64,000 nucleotides of DNA from Hydractinia symbiolongicarpus. Taxonomy: Eukaryota > Cnidaria > Hydrozoa > Anthoathecata > Hydractiniidae. The stretch lies in contig NC_079880.1 in the NCBI RefSeq assembly GCF_029227915.1, positions 6,636,001 through 6,700,000 on the forward strand, read 5' to 3'. This document shows positions 14,111-28,000 of this stretch, piece by piece. The stretch's first letter is position 1; every line of letters starts with the position of its first letter. The notes beneath the pieces are model-generated. The model searched no databases, had not been told where the DNA came from, and was given only the letters and a program-made list of their open reading frames with translations. The position numbers and the translations under genes are program-made.

Positions 14111-17100
14111 ACTACATTTCATTGACTCTCTAACGGTGTCAATCCGTTTGAGTTACAACGGTTGGGTCATATATTCGTACCAACATGTATTTGGCGATAT
14201 TTTTCTGATATTACTAGGTTGTATGGCTTTTAACAGTGAAACGATTGACTGTGGGACTTAATTGAACTAACTTTGGACAGTGACCTGATAAATGTGATAA
14301 ATGAGACAATTGGTTCGAAGAAATAACATTCTTCTTAATTTGACGTGATTGCTGGAACTCAGCGAATACACTGGGCGCTGTGGTAGCGCTTCATTTAAAA
14401 ATTTAGATAAATAAATCATTTTTACTGTGGGACCAATCCTATCCGTTATCGCGCAATGAAGAAATAGCGAAAGTTTCAAAAACTACATTTTATTGACTTT
14501 CTAACGGTGTCAGTCCGTTTGAGTTACAACGGTTGGGTCACATATCCGTACCAACATGTATTTAGCGATATTTATCTGATACTACTAGGTTGCATCGCTT
14601 TTAACAGTGAAACGATTGACTGTGGGACTAAATTGAACTAACTTTGGACTGTGATCTGATAAATGTGATCAATGAGACAATTGGACTGGAAGAACTAACA
14701 TTCCTCTTAATTTGACGTGATTGCTGGAACTCAGAGAATACACTGGGCGCTGTGGTAGCGCTTCATTTAAAAATTTAGATAAATAAATCATTCTTTACTG
14801 TGGGACCAATCTTATCCGTTATCACGCGATGAAGAAATAGCGAAAGTTTCAAAAAGTACATTTCATTGAGTTTCTAGCGGTGTCTGTCCGTTTGAGTTAC
14901 AACGGTTGGGTTCCATGTTCGTACCAACATGTAATTAGCGATATTTTTCTGATATTACTAGGTTGTATAGCTTTTAACAGTGAAACGATTGACTGTGGGA
15001 CTTAATTGAACTGATTATGGACTGTGACGTTATAAATGTGAGAATGAGATAATTGGACTCGAAGAAATAACATTCTTCTTAATTTGACGTGATTGCTGGA
15101 ACTCAGAGAATACACTGGGCGCTGTGGTAGCGCTTCATTTAAAAATTTAGATAAATAAATCATTCTTTACTGTGGGACCAATCTTATCCGTTATCACGCG
15201 ATGAAGAAATAGCGAAAGTTTCAAAAAGTACATTTCATTGACTTTCTAACGGTGCCAGTCCGTTTGAGTTTCAAAGCTTGGATCACATATTCGTACCAAC
15301 ATGAATTTAGCGATATTTTTCTGAGATTACTAGGTTGCATCGCTTTTAACAATGAAACGATTGACTGTGAGAGTTAATTGAACTAACTTTGTACTGCGAC
15401 CTGATAAATGTGATAAATGAGAAAATTGGACTCCAAGAAATAACATTCTTCTTAATTCGACGTGATTGCCTGAAATCACCGATTAAACTGGGCGCTGTGG
15501 TAGCGCTTCTTTTAAAAATTTAGATAAGTAAGTCATTTCTTACTGTGGGACCAATCTTAGCAGTTATCCCGCGCTGAAGAAATAGAGGCAGTTTCAAAAA
15601 CTACATTTCATTGACTCTCTAACGGTGTCAATCCGTTTGAGTTACAACGTCTGGGTCACATATTCGTACCAACATGTATTTAGCGATATTTTTCTGATAT
15701 TACTAGGTTGTATAGCTTTTAACAGTGAAACGATTGACTGTGGGACTTAATTGAACTGATTATGGACTGTGACGTTATAAATGTGAGAATGAGATAATTG
15801 GACTCGAAGAAATAACATTCTTCTTAATTTGACGTGATTGCTGGAACTCAGAGAATACACTGGGCGCTGTGGTAGCGCTTCATTTAAAAATTTAGATAAA
15901 TAAATCATTCTTTACTGTGGGACCAATCTTATCCGTTATCACGCGATGAAGAAATAGCGAAAGTTTCAAAAAGTACATTTCATTGAGTTTCTAACGGTGT
16001 CAGTTCGTTTGAGTAACAACGGTTGGGTTCCATATTCGTACCAACATGTATTTAGCGATATTTTTCTGAGATTACTAGGTTGCGTCGCTTTTAACAATGA
16101 AACGATTGACTGTGGGACTTAATTGAACTAACTTTGGACAGTGACCTGATAAATGTGATAAATGAGACAATTGGTTCGAAGAAATAACATTCTTCTTAAT
16201 TTGACGTGATTGCTGGAACTCAGCGAATACACTGGGCGCTGTGGTAGCGCTTCATTTAAAAATTTAGATAAATAAATCATTTTTACTGTGGGACCAATCC
16301 TATCCGTTATCGCGCAATGAAGAAATAGCGAAAGTTTCAAAAACTACATTTTATTGACTTTCTAACGGTGTCAGTCCGTTTGAGTTACAACGGTTGGGTC
16401 ACATATCCGTACCAACATGTATTTAGCGATATTTATCTGATACTACTAGGTTGCATCGCTTTTAACAGTGAAACGATTGACTGTGGGACTTAATTGAACT
16501 AACTTTGGACTGTGACCTGATAAATGTGATCAATGAGACAATTGGACTGGAAGAACTAACATTCCTCTTAATTTGACGTGATTGCTGGAACTCAGAGAAT
16601 ACACTGGGCGCTGTGGCAGCGCTTCATTTAAAAATTTAGATAAATAAATCATTCTTTACTGTGGGACCAATCTTATCCGTTATCACGCGATGAAGAAATA
16701 GCGAAAGTTTCAAAAAGTACATTTCATTGAGTTTCTAGCGGTGTCTGTCCGTTTGAGTTACAACAGTTTGGTTCCATGTTCGTACCAACATGTAATTAGC
16801 GATATTTTTCTGATATTACTAGGTTGTATAGCTTTTAACAGTGAAACGATTGACTGTGGGACTTAATTGAACTGATTATGGACTGTGACGTTATAAATGT
16901 GAGAATGAGATAATTGGACTCGAAGAAATAACATTTTTCTTAATTTGACGTGATTGCTGGAACTCAGAGAATACACTGGGCGCTGTGGTAGCGCTTCATT
17001 TAAAAATTTAGATAAATAAATCATTCTTTACTGTAGGACCAATCTTATCCGTTATCACGCGATGAAGAAATAGCGAAAGTTTCAAAAAGTACATTTCATT

Positions 17101-17460
17101 GAGTTTCTAACGGTGTCAGTTCGTTTGAGTTACAACGGTTGGGTTCCATATTCGTACCAACATGTATTTAGCGATATTTTTCTGAGATTACTAGGTTGCG
17201 TCGCTTTTAACAATGAAACGATTGACTGTGGGACTTAATTGAACTAACTTTGGACAGTGACCTGATAAATGTGATAAATGAGACAATTGGTTCGAAGAAA
17301 TAACATTCTTCTTAATTTGACGTGATTGCTGGAACTCAGCGAATACACTGGGCGCTGTGGTAGCGCTTCATTTAAAAATTTAGATAAATAAATCATTTTT
17401 ACTGTGGGACCAATCCTATCCGTTATCGCGCAATGAAGAAATAGCGAAAGTTTCAAAAAC
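14110..17460. repeat. Five- and three-unit blocks, nearly identical copies
   Basis: A block whose minus strand has the same 70-codon open frame occurs at 14267-14479, 16128-16340 and 17244-17456. The offsets are 1861 bp (five units) and 1116 bp (three units). The three translations are identical, which means recent copying rather than coding constraint: the frame matches no protein I recognise and other units do not keep it. Confidence 0.7.
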
Positions 17461-20400
17461 TACATTTTATTGACTTTCTAACGGTGTCAGTCCGTTTGAG
17501 TTACAACGGTTGGGTCACATATCCGTACCAACATGTATTTAGCGATATTTATCTGATACTACTAGGTTGCATCGCTTTTAACAGTGAAACGATTGACTGT
17601 GGGACTAAATTGAACTAACTTTGGACTGTGACCTGATAAATGTGATCAATGAGACAATTGGACTCGAAGAACTAACATTCCTCTTAATTTGACGTGATTG
17701 CTGGAACTCAGAGAATACACTGGGCGCTGTGGTAGCGCTTCATTTAAAAATTTAGATAAACAAATCATTCTTTACTGTGGGACCAATCTTATCCGTTATC
17801 ACGCAATGAAGAAATAGCGAAAGTTTCAAAAAGTACATTTCATTGAGTTTCTAGCGGTGTCAGTCCGTTTGAGTTACAACGGTTGGGTTCCATGTTCGTA
17901 CCAACATGTAATTAGCGATATTTTTCGGAGATTACTAGGTTGCATCGCTTTTAACAATGAAACGATTGACTGTGGGACTTAATTGAACTAACTTTGGACT
18001 GTGACCTGATAAATGTGATATATGATAAAAGTTGGACTCCAAGAAATTACATTCTTCTTAATTTGACATGTTTGCCGGAACTCAGCGATTACACAGGGCG
18101 CTGTGGTAGCGCTTTATTTAAAACTTTAGATTATTAAGTCTTTTTTTAATGTGGGACCAATCCTAGCCGTTATTGCGCGCTGAAGAAATATGACTGTTTC
18201 AAAAACTACATTTCATTGACTTTTTTAACGGTGTCAGTCCGTTTGAGTTACAACGGTTGGGTCAAATATTCGTACCAACATGTATTTAGCGATATTTTTC
18301 TGATATTACTAGGTTGTATGGCTTTTAACAGTGAAACGATTGACTGTGGGACTTAATTGAACTAACTTTGGAATGTGTTCTTATAAATGTGATAAATGAG
18401 ACAATTGGACTCCAAAAAATAACATTCTTCTTAATTTGACGTGATTGCTGGAACTCAGCGGTTACACAGGGCGCTGTGGTAGCGCTTTATTTAAAACTTT
18501 AGATTATTAAGTCTTTTTTTAATGTGGGACCAATCCTAGCCGTTATTGCGCGCTGAAGAAATATGACTGTTTCAAAAACTACATTTCATTGACTTTTTTA
18601 ACGGTGTCAGTCCGTTTGAGTTACAACGGTTGGGTCAAATATTCGTACCAACATGTATTTAGCGATATTTTTCTGATATTACTAGGTTGTATGGCTTTTA
18701 ACAGTGAAACGATTGACTGTGGGACTTAATTGAAGTAACTTTGGAATGTGTTCTTATAAATGTGATAAATGAGAAAATTGGACTCCAAGAAAAAGCATTC
18801 TTCTTCACTTGACGTGATTGCCGGAAATCAGCGATTACACTGGCCGCTGTGGTAGCGCTTCTTTTTAAAATTTAGATAAATAAGACGTTCTTTACTGTGG
18901 GACCAATCTTATCCTTATCGCGCGCTGAAGAAATAGCGATAGTTTCAAAAAACACATTTCATTGACTCTCTAACGGTGTCAATCCGTTTGAGTTACAACG
19001 GTTGGGTCATATATTCGTACCAAGATGTATTTAGCGATATTTTTCTGATATTACTAGGTTGTATGGCTTTTAACAGTGAAACGACTGACTGTGGGACTTA
19101 ATTGAACTGATTATGGACTGTGACCTGTTAAATGTGAAAGTCAGACAATCGGACTCCAAGAAATAACATTCTTCTTAAAATGAAATGATTGCCGAAACTC
19201 AGGGATTACACTGGGCGCTGTGGTAGCGTTTCAATTAAAAATTAAGATAAAAAAGTCATTTTTTACTGTGGGACCAATCCTAGCCGTTATCGCGCGCTGA
19301 AGAAATAGCAACAGTTTCAAAAACTACATTTCATTGACTTTTAAACGGTGTCAGCCGTTTGAGTTTCAACGGTTAGGTCACATTTTCGTACCAACATGTA
19401 TTTAGCGATATTTATCTGATACTACTAGGTTGCATCGCTTTTAACAGTGAAACGATTGACTGTGGGACTAAATTGAACTAACTTTGGACTGTGACCAGAT
19501 CAATGTAATAAATAACACAAATGGACTCCAAAAAAAACATTCTTCTTAAATTGACATGATTGCCGGAAATCAGCGATTACACTGGGCGCTGTGGTAGCGT
19601 TTCATTTAAAAATTTAGATAAATAAGTCATCTTTTACTGTGGGACCAATCCTATCCGTTTTCGCGCGCTGAAGAAATAGCGACAGTTTCGAAAACTACAT
19701 TTCATTGACTTTCTAACGGTGTCAGTCCGTATGAGTTACAACGGTTGGGTCATATATTCGTACCAAGATGTACTTAGCGATATTTTTCTGATATTACTAG
19801 GTTGTATGGCTTTTAACAGTGAAACGATTGACTGTGGGACTTAATTGAACTGATTATGGACTGTGACCTGTTAAATGTGAAAGTCGGACAATCGGACTCC
19901 AAGAAAAAACATTCTTCTTAAAATGAAATGATTGCCGAAACTCAGGGATTACACTGGGCGCTGTGGTAGCGTTTCATTTAAAAATTTAGATAAATAAGTC
20001 ATTTTTTACTTAGGCACCAATCCTAGCTGTTAGCGCGCGCCGAAGAAATAAAAACAATTTCAAATACTACATTTCATTGACTTTCTAACGGTGTCAGTCC
20101 GTATGAGTTACAACGGTTGGGTCATATATTCGTACCAAGATGTACTTAGCGATATTTTTCTGATATTACTAGGTTGTATGGCTTTTAACAGTGAAACGAT
20201 TGACTGTGGGACTTAATTGAACTGATTATGGACTGTGACCTGATAAATGTGAAAGTGAGACAATTGGACTCCAAGAAATAACATTCTTCTTAATTTGACG
20301 TGATTGCCGGAAATCAGCGATTAAACTGGGCGCTGTGGTAGCGCTTCTTTTAAAAATTTAGATAAGTAAGTCATTTCTTACTGTGGGACCAATCTTAGCC

Positions 20401-22089
20401 GTTATCCCGCGCTGAAGAAATAGAGGCAGTTTCAAAAACTACATTTCATTGACTCTGGAACGGTGTCAATCCGTTTGAGTAACAACGTTTGGGTCACATA
20501 TTCGTACCAACATGTATTTAGCGATATTTTTCTGATATTACTAGGTTGTGTAGCTTTTAACAGTGAAACGATTGACTGTGGGACTTAATTGAACTGATTA
20601 TGGACTGTGACCTGTTAAATGTGCGAGTGAGACAATTGGACTCCAAGAAATAACATTCTTATTAATATGAAATGATTGCCGAAACTCAGCGATTACACTT
20701 GGCGCTGTGGTAGCGCTTCATTTAAAAATTTAGATAAAAAAGTCATTTTTTTCTGTGGGATCAATCCTAGCCGTTATCGCGCGCTGAAGAAATGGCGACA
20801 GTTTCAAAAAGTACATTTCATTGACTTTCTAACGGTGTCAGTCCGTTTGAGTTACAACGGTTGGGTAACATATTCGTACCAACATGTATATAGCGATATT
20901 TTTCTGATATTACTAGGTTGCATCGCTTTTCACAATGAAACGATTGACTGTGGGAGTTAATTGAACTAACTTTGGACTGTGACCTAATAAATGTGATAAA
21001 TGAGACAATTGGACTCCAAGAAATAACATTCTTCTTAATTTGACGTGATTGCTGGAACTCAGCGATTACACTGGGCGCTGTGGTAGCGCTTCATTTAAAA
21101 ATTTAGATAAATAAATCATTTTTACTGTGGGACCAATCCTATCCGTTATCGCGCAATGAAGAAATAGCGAAAGTTTCAAAAACTACATTTTATTGACTTT
21201 CTAACAGTGTCAGTCCGTTTGAGTTACAACGGTTGGCTCACATATCCCTACCAACATGTATTTAGCGATACTTTTCTGAGATTACTAGGTTGTATCGCTT
21301 TTAACAATGAAATGATTGACTGTGGGACTTAATTGAATTGATTATGGAATGTGACTTGATAAATGTGATAAATGAGACAATTTGAATCGAAGAAATAACA
21401 TTCTTTTTAATTTGACGTGATTGCTGGAACTCAGCGAATACACTGGGCGCTGTGGTAGCGCTTCAGTTAAAACTTTAGATAAATAAATAATTTTTACTGT
21501 GGGACCAATCCTATCCGTTACCGCGCAATGAAAAAATAGCGAAAGTTTCAAAAACTACATTTTATTGACTTTCTAACGGTGTCAGTCCGTTTGAGTTACA
21601 ACAGTTGGGTCACATATCCGTACCAACATGTATTTAGCGATACTTTTCTGAGATTACTAGGTTGTATCGCTTTTAACAATGAAACGATTGACTGTGGGAC
21701 TTAATTGAATTGATTATGGAATGTGACCTTAAAAACGTGAAAGTGAGTCAATTGGACTCCAAGAAATAACATTCTTCTTAATATGAAATGATTGCCGAAA
21801 CTTAGCGATTACACTGGGCGATGTGGTAGCGTTTCAATTAAAAATTAAGATAAAAAAGTCATTTTTTACTGTGGGACCAATCCTAGCTGTTATCGCGCGC
21901 TGAAGAAATAGCGACAGTTTCAAAAACTTCATTTCATTGACTTTTTAACGGTGTCAGCCGTTTGAGTTTCAACGGTTAGGTCACATATTCGTACCAACAT
22001 GTATTTAGCGATATTTATCTGATACTACTAGGTTGCATCGCTTTTAACAGTGAAACGATTGACTGTGGGACTTAATTGAACTAACTTTG

Positions 22090-25000
22090 GACTGTTACCT
22101 GATAAATGTGATATATGATAAAAATTGGACTCCAAGAAATAACATTCTTCTTAATTTGACATGTTTGCGGAACTCAGCGATTACACAGAGCGCTGTGGTA
22201 GCGCTTTATTTAAAACTTTAGATTATTAAGTCTTTTTTTAATGTGGGACCAATCCTAGCCGTTATTGCGCGCTGAAGAAATATGACTGTTTCAAAAACTA
22301 CATTTCATTGACTTTTTTAACGGTGTCAGTCCGTTTGAGTTACAACGGTTGGGTCAAATATTCGTACCAACATGTATTTAGCGATATTTTTCTGATATTA
22401 CTAGGTTGTATGGCTTTTAACAGTGAAACGATTGACTGTGGGACTTAATTGAACTAACTTTGGAATGTGTTCTTATAAATGTGATAAATGAGACAATTGG
22501 GCTCCAAGAAATAACATTCTTCTTAATTTGACGTGATTGCTGGAACTCAGCGATTACACTGGGCGCTGTGATAGCGCTTCATTTAAAAATTTAGATAAAT
22601 AAATCAATTTTACTGTGGTACCAATACTATCCGTTATCGCGCAATGAAGAAAAAGCGAAAGTTTCAAAAACTACATTTTATTGACTTTCTAACGGTGTCA
22701 GTCCGTTTGAGTTACAACGGTTGGGTCACATATCCGTACCAACATGTATTTAGTGATACTTTTCTGAGATTACTAGGTTGTATCGCTTTTAACAATGAAA
22801 TGATTGACTGTGGGACTTAATTGAATTGATTATGGAATGTGACTTGATAAATGTGATAAATGAGACAATTTGACTCGTAGAAATAACATTCTTTTTAATT
22901 TGACGTGATTGCTGGAACTCAGCGAATACACTGGGCGCTGTGGTAGCGCTTCAGTTAAAAATTTAGATAAATAAATAATTTTTACTGTGGGACCAATCCT
23001 ATCCGTTACAGCGCAATGAAGAGATAGCGAAAGTTTCAAAAACTACATTTTATTGACTTTCTAACGGTGTCAGTCCGTTTGAGTTACAACGGTTGGGTCA
23101 CATATCCGTACCAACATGTATTTAGCGATACTTTTCTGAGATTACTAGGTTGTATCGCTTTTAACAATGAAACGATTGACTGTGGGTCTTAATTGAATTG
23201 ATTATGGAATGTGACCTTATAAACGTGAAAGTGAGTCAATTGGACTCCAAGAAATAACATTCTTCTTAATATGAAATGATTGCCGAAACTCAGCGACTAC
23301 ACTGGGCGATGTGGTAGCGTTTCAATTAAAAATTAAGATAAAAAAGTCATTTTTTACTGTGGGAACAATCCTAGCTGTTATCGCGCGCTGAAGAAATAGC
23401 GACAGTTTCAAAAACTACATTTCATTGACTTTTTAACGGTGTCAGCCGTTTGAGTTTCAACGGTTAGGTCACATATTCGTACCAACATGTATTTAGCGAT
23501 ATTTATCTGATACTACTAGGTTGCATCGCTTTTAACAGTGAAACGATTGACTGTGGGACTAAATTGAACTAACTTTGGACTGTGACCTGATAAATGTCAT
23601 CAATGAGACAATTGGACTCGAAGAAATAACATTCCTCTTAATTTGACGTGATTGCTGGAACTCAGAGAATACACTGGGCGCTGTGGTAGCGCTTCATTTA
23701 AAAATTTAGATAAATAAATCATTCTTTACTGTGGGACCAATCTTATCCGTTATCACGCGATGAAGAAATAGCGAAAGTTTCAAAAAGTACATTTCATTGA
23801 GTTTCTAGCGGTATCAGTCCGTTTGAGTTACAACGGTTGGGTTCCATATTCGTACCAACATGTAAGTAGCGATATTTTTCTGAGATTACTAGGTTGCATC
23901 GCTTTTAACAATGAAACGATTGACTGTGGGACTTAATTGAACTAACTTTGGACTGTGACCTGATAAATGTGATATATGATAAAAATTGGACTCCAAGAAA
24001 TAACATTCTTCTTAATTTGACATGTTTGCCGGAACTCAGCGATTACACAGAGCGCTGTGGTAGCGCTTTATTTAAAACTTTAGATTATTAAGTCTTTTTT
24101 TAATGTGGGACCAATCCTAGCCGTTATTGCGCGCTGAAGAAATATGACTGTTTCAAAAACTACATTTCATTGACTTTTTTAACGGTGTCAGTCCGTTTGA
24201 GTTACAACGGTTGGGTCAAATATTCGTACCAACATGTATTTAGCGATATTTTTCTGATATTACTAGGTTGTATGGCTTTTAACAGTGAAACGATTGACTG
24301 TGGGACTTAATTGAACTAACTTTAGAATGTGTTCTTATAAATGTGATAAATGAGACAATTGGACTCCAAGAAATAACATTCTTCTTAATTTGACGTGATT
24401 GCTGGAACTCAGCGGTTACACTGGGCGCTGTGGTAGCGCTTCATTCAAAAATTTAGATAGATAAGTCATTTTCTACTCTGGGACCAATCCTATCCGTTAT
24501 CGCGCGTTGAAGAAATAGCAAAAATTTCAAAAACTACATTTCATTGACTTTCTAACAGTGCTAGTCAGTTTGAGTTTCAACGGTTATATCACATATTCGT
24601 ACCAACATGTATTTAGCGATATTCTTCTGAGATTACCAGGTTGCATCGCTTTTAACAATGAAACGATTGACTGTGGGACTTAATTGAACTAACTTTCGAC
24701 TGTGACCTGATAAATGTGATAAATGAGACAATTGGGCTCGAAGAAATAACATTCTTCTTAATTTGACGTGATTGCTGGAACTCAGCGAATACACTGGGCG
24801 CTGTGGTAGCGCTTCATTTAAAAATTTATACAAATAAATCATTTTTACTGTGGGACCAATCCGATCCGTTATCGCGCAATGAAGAAATAGCGAAAGTTTC
24901 AAAAACTACATTTTATTGACTTTCTAACGGTGTCAGTCCGTTTGAGTTACAACGGTTGGGTCACATATCCGTACCAACATGTATTTAGCGATACTTTTCT

Positions 25001-28000
25001 GAGATTACTAGGTTGCATCGCTTTTAACAATGAAACGATTGACTGTGGGACTTAATTGAATTGATTATGGAATGTGACCTTATAAACGTGAAAGTGAGTC
25101 AATTGGACTCCAAGAAAAAACATTCTTCTTAATATGAAATGATTGCCGAAACGCAGCGATTACACTGGGCGATGTGGTAGCGTTTCAATTAAAAATTAAG
25201 ATAAAAAAGTCATTTTTTACTGTGGGACCAATCCTAGCCGTTATCGCGCGCTGAAGAAATAGCAACAGTTTGAAAAACTACATTTCATTGACTTTTTAAC
25301 GGTGTCAGCCGTTTGAGTTTCAACGGTTAGGTCACATATTCGTACCAACATGTATTTAGCGATATTTATCTGATACTACTAGGTCGCATCGCTTTTAACA
25401 GTGAAACGATTGACTGTGGGACTAAATTGAACTAACTTTGGACTGTGACCTGATCAATGTAATAAATAACACAAATGGACTCCAAAAAAAACATTCTTCT
25501 TAAATTGACATGATTGCCGGAAATCAGCGATTACACTGGGCGCTGTGGTAGCGTTTCCTTTAAAAATTGAGATAAATAAGTCATTTTTTAATGTGGGACC
25601 AATCCTATCCGTTATCGGGCGCTGAAGAAATAGCGACAGTTTCAAAAACTACATTTCATTGACTTTCTAACGGTGTCAGTCCGTGTGAGTTTCAACGGTC
25701 GGGTCACATATTCGTACCAACATGTATTTAGCAATATTTTTCTGATATTACTAGGTTGTATGGCTTTTAACAGTGAAACGATTGACTGTGGGACTTAATT
25801 GAACTGATTATGGACTGTGACCTTATAAATTTGAAAGAGAGGCAATTGGACTCCAAGAAATAACATTCTTCTTAACATGAAATGATTGCCGAAACTCAGC
25901 GATTACACTGGGCGCTGTTGTAGCGCTTCAATTAAAAAGTAAGATAAAAAAGTCATTTTTTACTGTGGGACCAATCCTAGCCGTTATCGCGCGCTAAAGA
26001 AATAGTGACAGTTTAAAAAACTTTATTTCATTGACTTTTTAACGGTGTCAGTCCGTTGGAGTTACAACGGTTGGGTCACATATTCGTACCAACAGGTATT
26101 TAGCGATATTTTTCTGGTACTACTAGGTTGCATCGCTTTTAACAATGAAACGATTGACTGTAGGGCTTAATTGAACTAACTTTGGACTGTAACCTGATCA
26201 ATGTGATAAATGACACAAATGGACGCCAAGGAAAAACATTCTTCTTAATTTGACGTGTTTGCCGGAAATCAGCGATTACACTGGGAGCTGTGGTAGCGTT
26301 TCATTTAAAAATTTAGATAAGTAAGTCAGTTTTTACTGTGGCACCAATCCTATCCGTTATCGCACGCTGAAGAAATAGCGACAGTTCCAAAAACTACATT
26401 TCATTGACTTTCTAACGGTGCCAGTCCGTTTGAGTTACAACGGTTGGGTCACATATTCGTACCAACATGTATTTAGCGATATTTTTCTGGTAATACTTGG
26501 TTGCATCGCTTTTAACAATGAAACGATTGACTGTAGCGCTTAATTGAACTAACTTTGGACTGTGACCTGATCAATGTGATAAATGACACAAATGGACGCC
26601 AAGAAAAAACATTCTTCTTATTTTGACGTGATTGCCGGAAATCAGCGATTACACTGGGCGCTGTGATAGCGTTTCATTTAAAAATTTAGATAAATAAGTC
26701 ATTTTTTACTGTGGGACCAATCCTATCCGTTATCGCACGCTGAAGAAATAGCGACAGTTCCAAAAACTACATTTCATTAACATTTTAACGGTGTCAGTCC
26801 GTTTGAGTTTCAACGGTTGGGTCACATATTCGTACCAACATGCATTTAGCGTTATTTATCTGATACTACTAGGTTGCATCGCTTTTAACAGTGAAACGAT
26901 TGACTGTAGGGCTTAATTGAACTAACTTTGGACTGTGACCTGATCAATGTGATAAATGACAAAAATGAACGCCATGAAAAAACATTCTTCTTAATTTGAC
27001 GTGATTGCCGAAAATAAGCGATTACACTGGGCGCTGTGGTAGCGCTTCAATTAAAAATTAAGATTAAAAAGTCATTTTTTACTGTGGGACCAATCCTAGC
27101 CGTTATAGCGCGCTGAAGAAATAGCGACAGTTTCAAAAACTACATTTCATTGACTTTTTAACGGTGTCAGTCCGTTTAAGTTTCAACGGTTGGGTCACAT
27201 TATCTTACCAACATGTATTTAGCGATGTTTATCTGATATTACTAGGTTGCATCGCTTTTAACAGTGAAACGATTGACTGTAGGGCTTAATTGAACTAACT
27301 TTGGACTGTGACCTGATCAATGTGATAAATGACAAAAATGAACGCCAAGAAAAAACATTCTTCTTAATTTGACGTGATTGCCGAAAATCAGCGATTACAC
27401 TGGGCGCTGTGGTAGTGCTTCAATTAAAAATTAAGATTAAAAAGTCATTTTTTACTGTGGGACCAATCCTAGCCGTTATAGCGCGCTGAAGAAATAGCGA
27501 CAGTTTCAAAAACTACATTTCATTGACTTTTTAACGGTGTCAGTCCTTTTAAGTTTCAACGGTTGGGTCACATATTCTTACCAACATGTATTTAGCGATG
27601 TTTATCTGATATTACTAGGTTGCATCGCTTTTAACAGTGACACGACTGACTGTGGTACTTAATTAAACTAACTTTGGACTGTGACCTGATCAATGTGATA
27701 AATAACACAAATGGACTCCAAAAAAAACATTCTTCTTATATTGACATGATTGCCGGAAATCAGCGATTACACTGGGCGCTGTGGCAGCGTTTCATTAAAA
27801 AACTTAGATAAATAAGTCATTTTTTACTGTGGGACCAATCCTATCCGTTATAGCACGCTGAAGAAATAGCGACAGTTTCAAAAACTACATTTCATTAACA
27901 TTTTAACGGTGTCAGTCCGTTTGAGTTTCAACGGTTGTGTCACATATTTGTACCAACATGCATTTAGCGTTATTTATCTGATATTACTAGGTTGCATCGC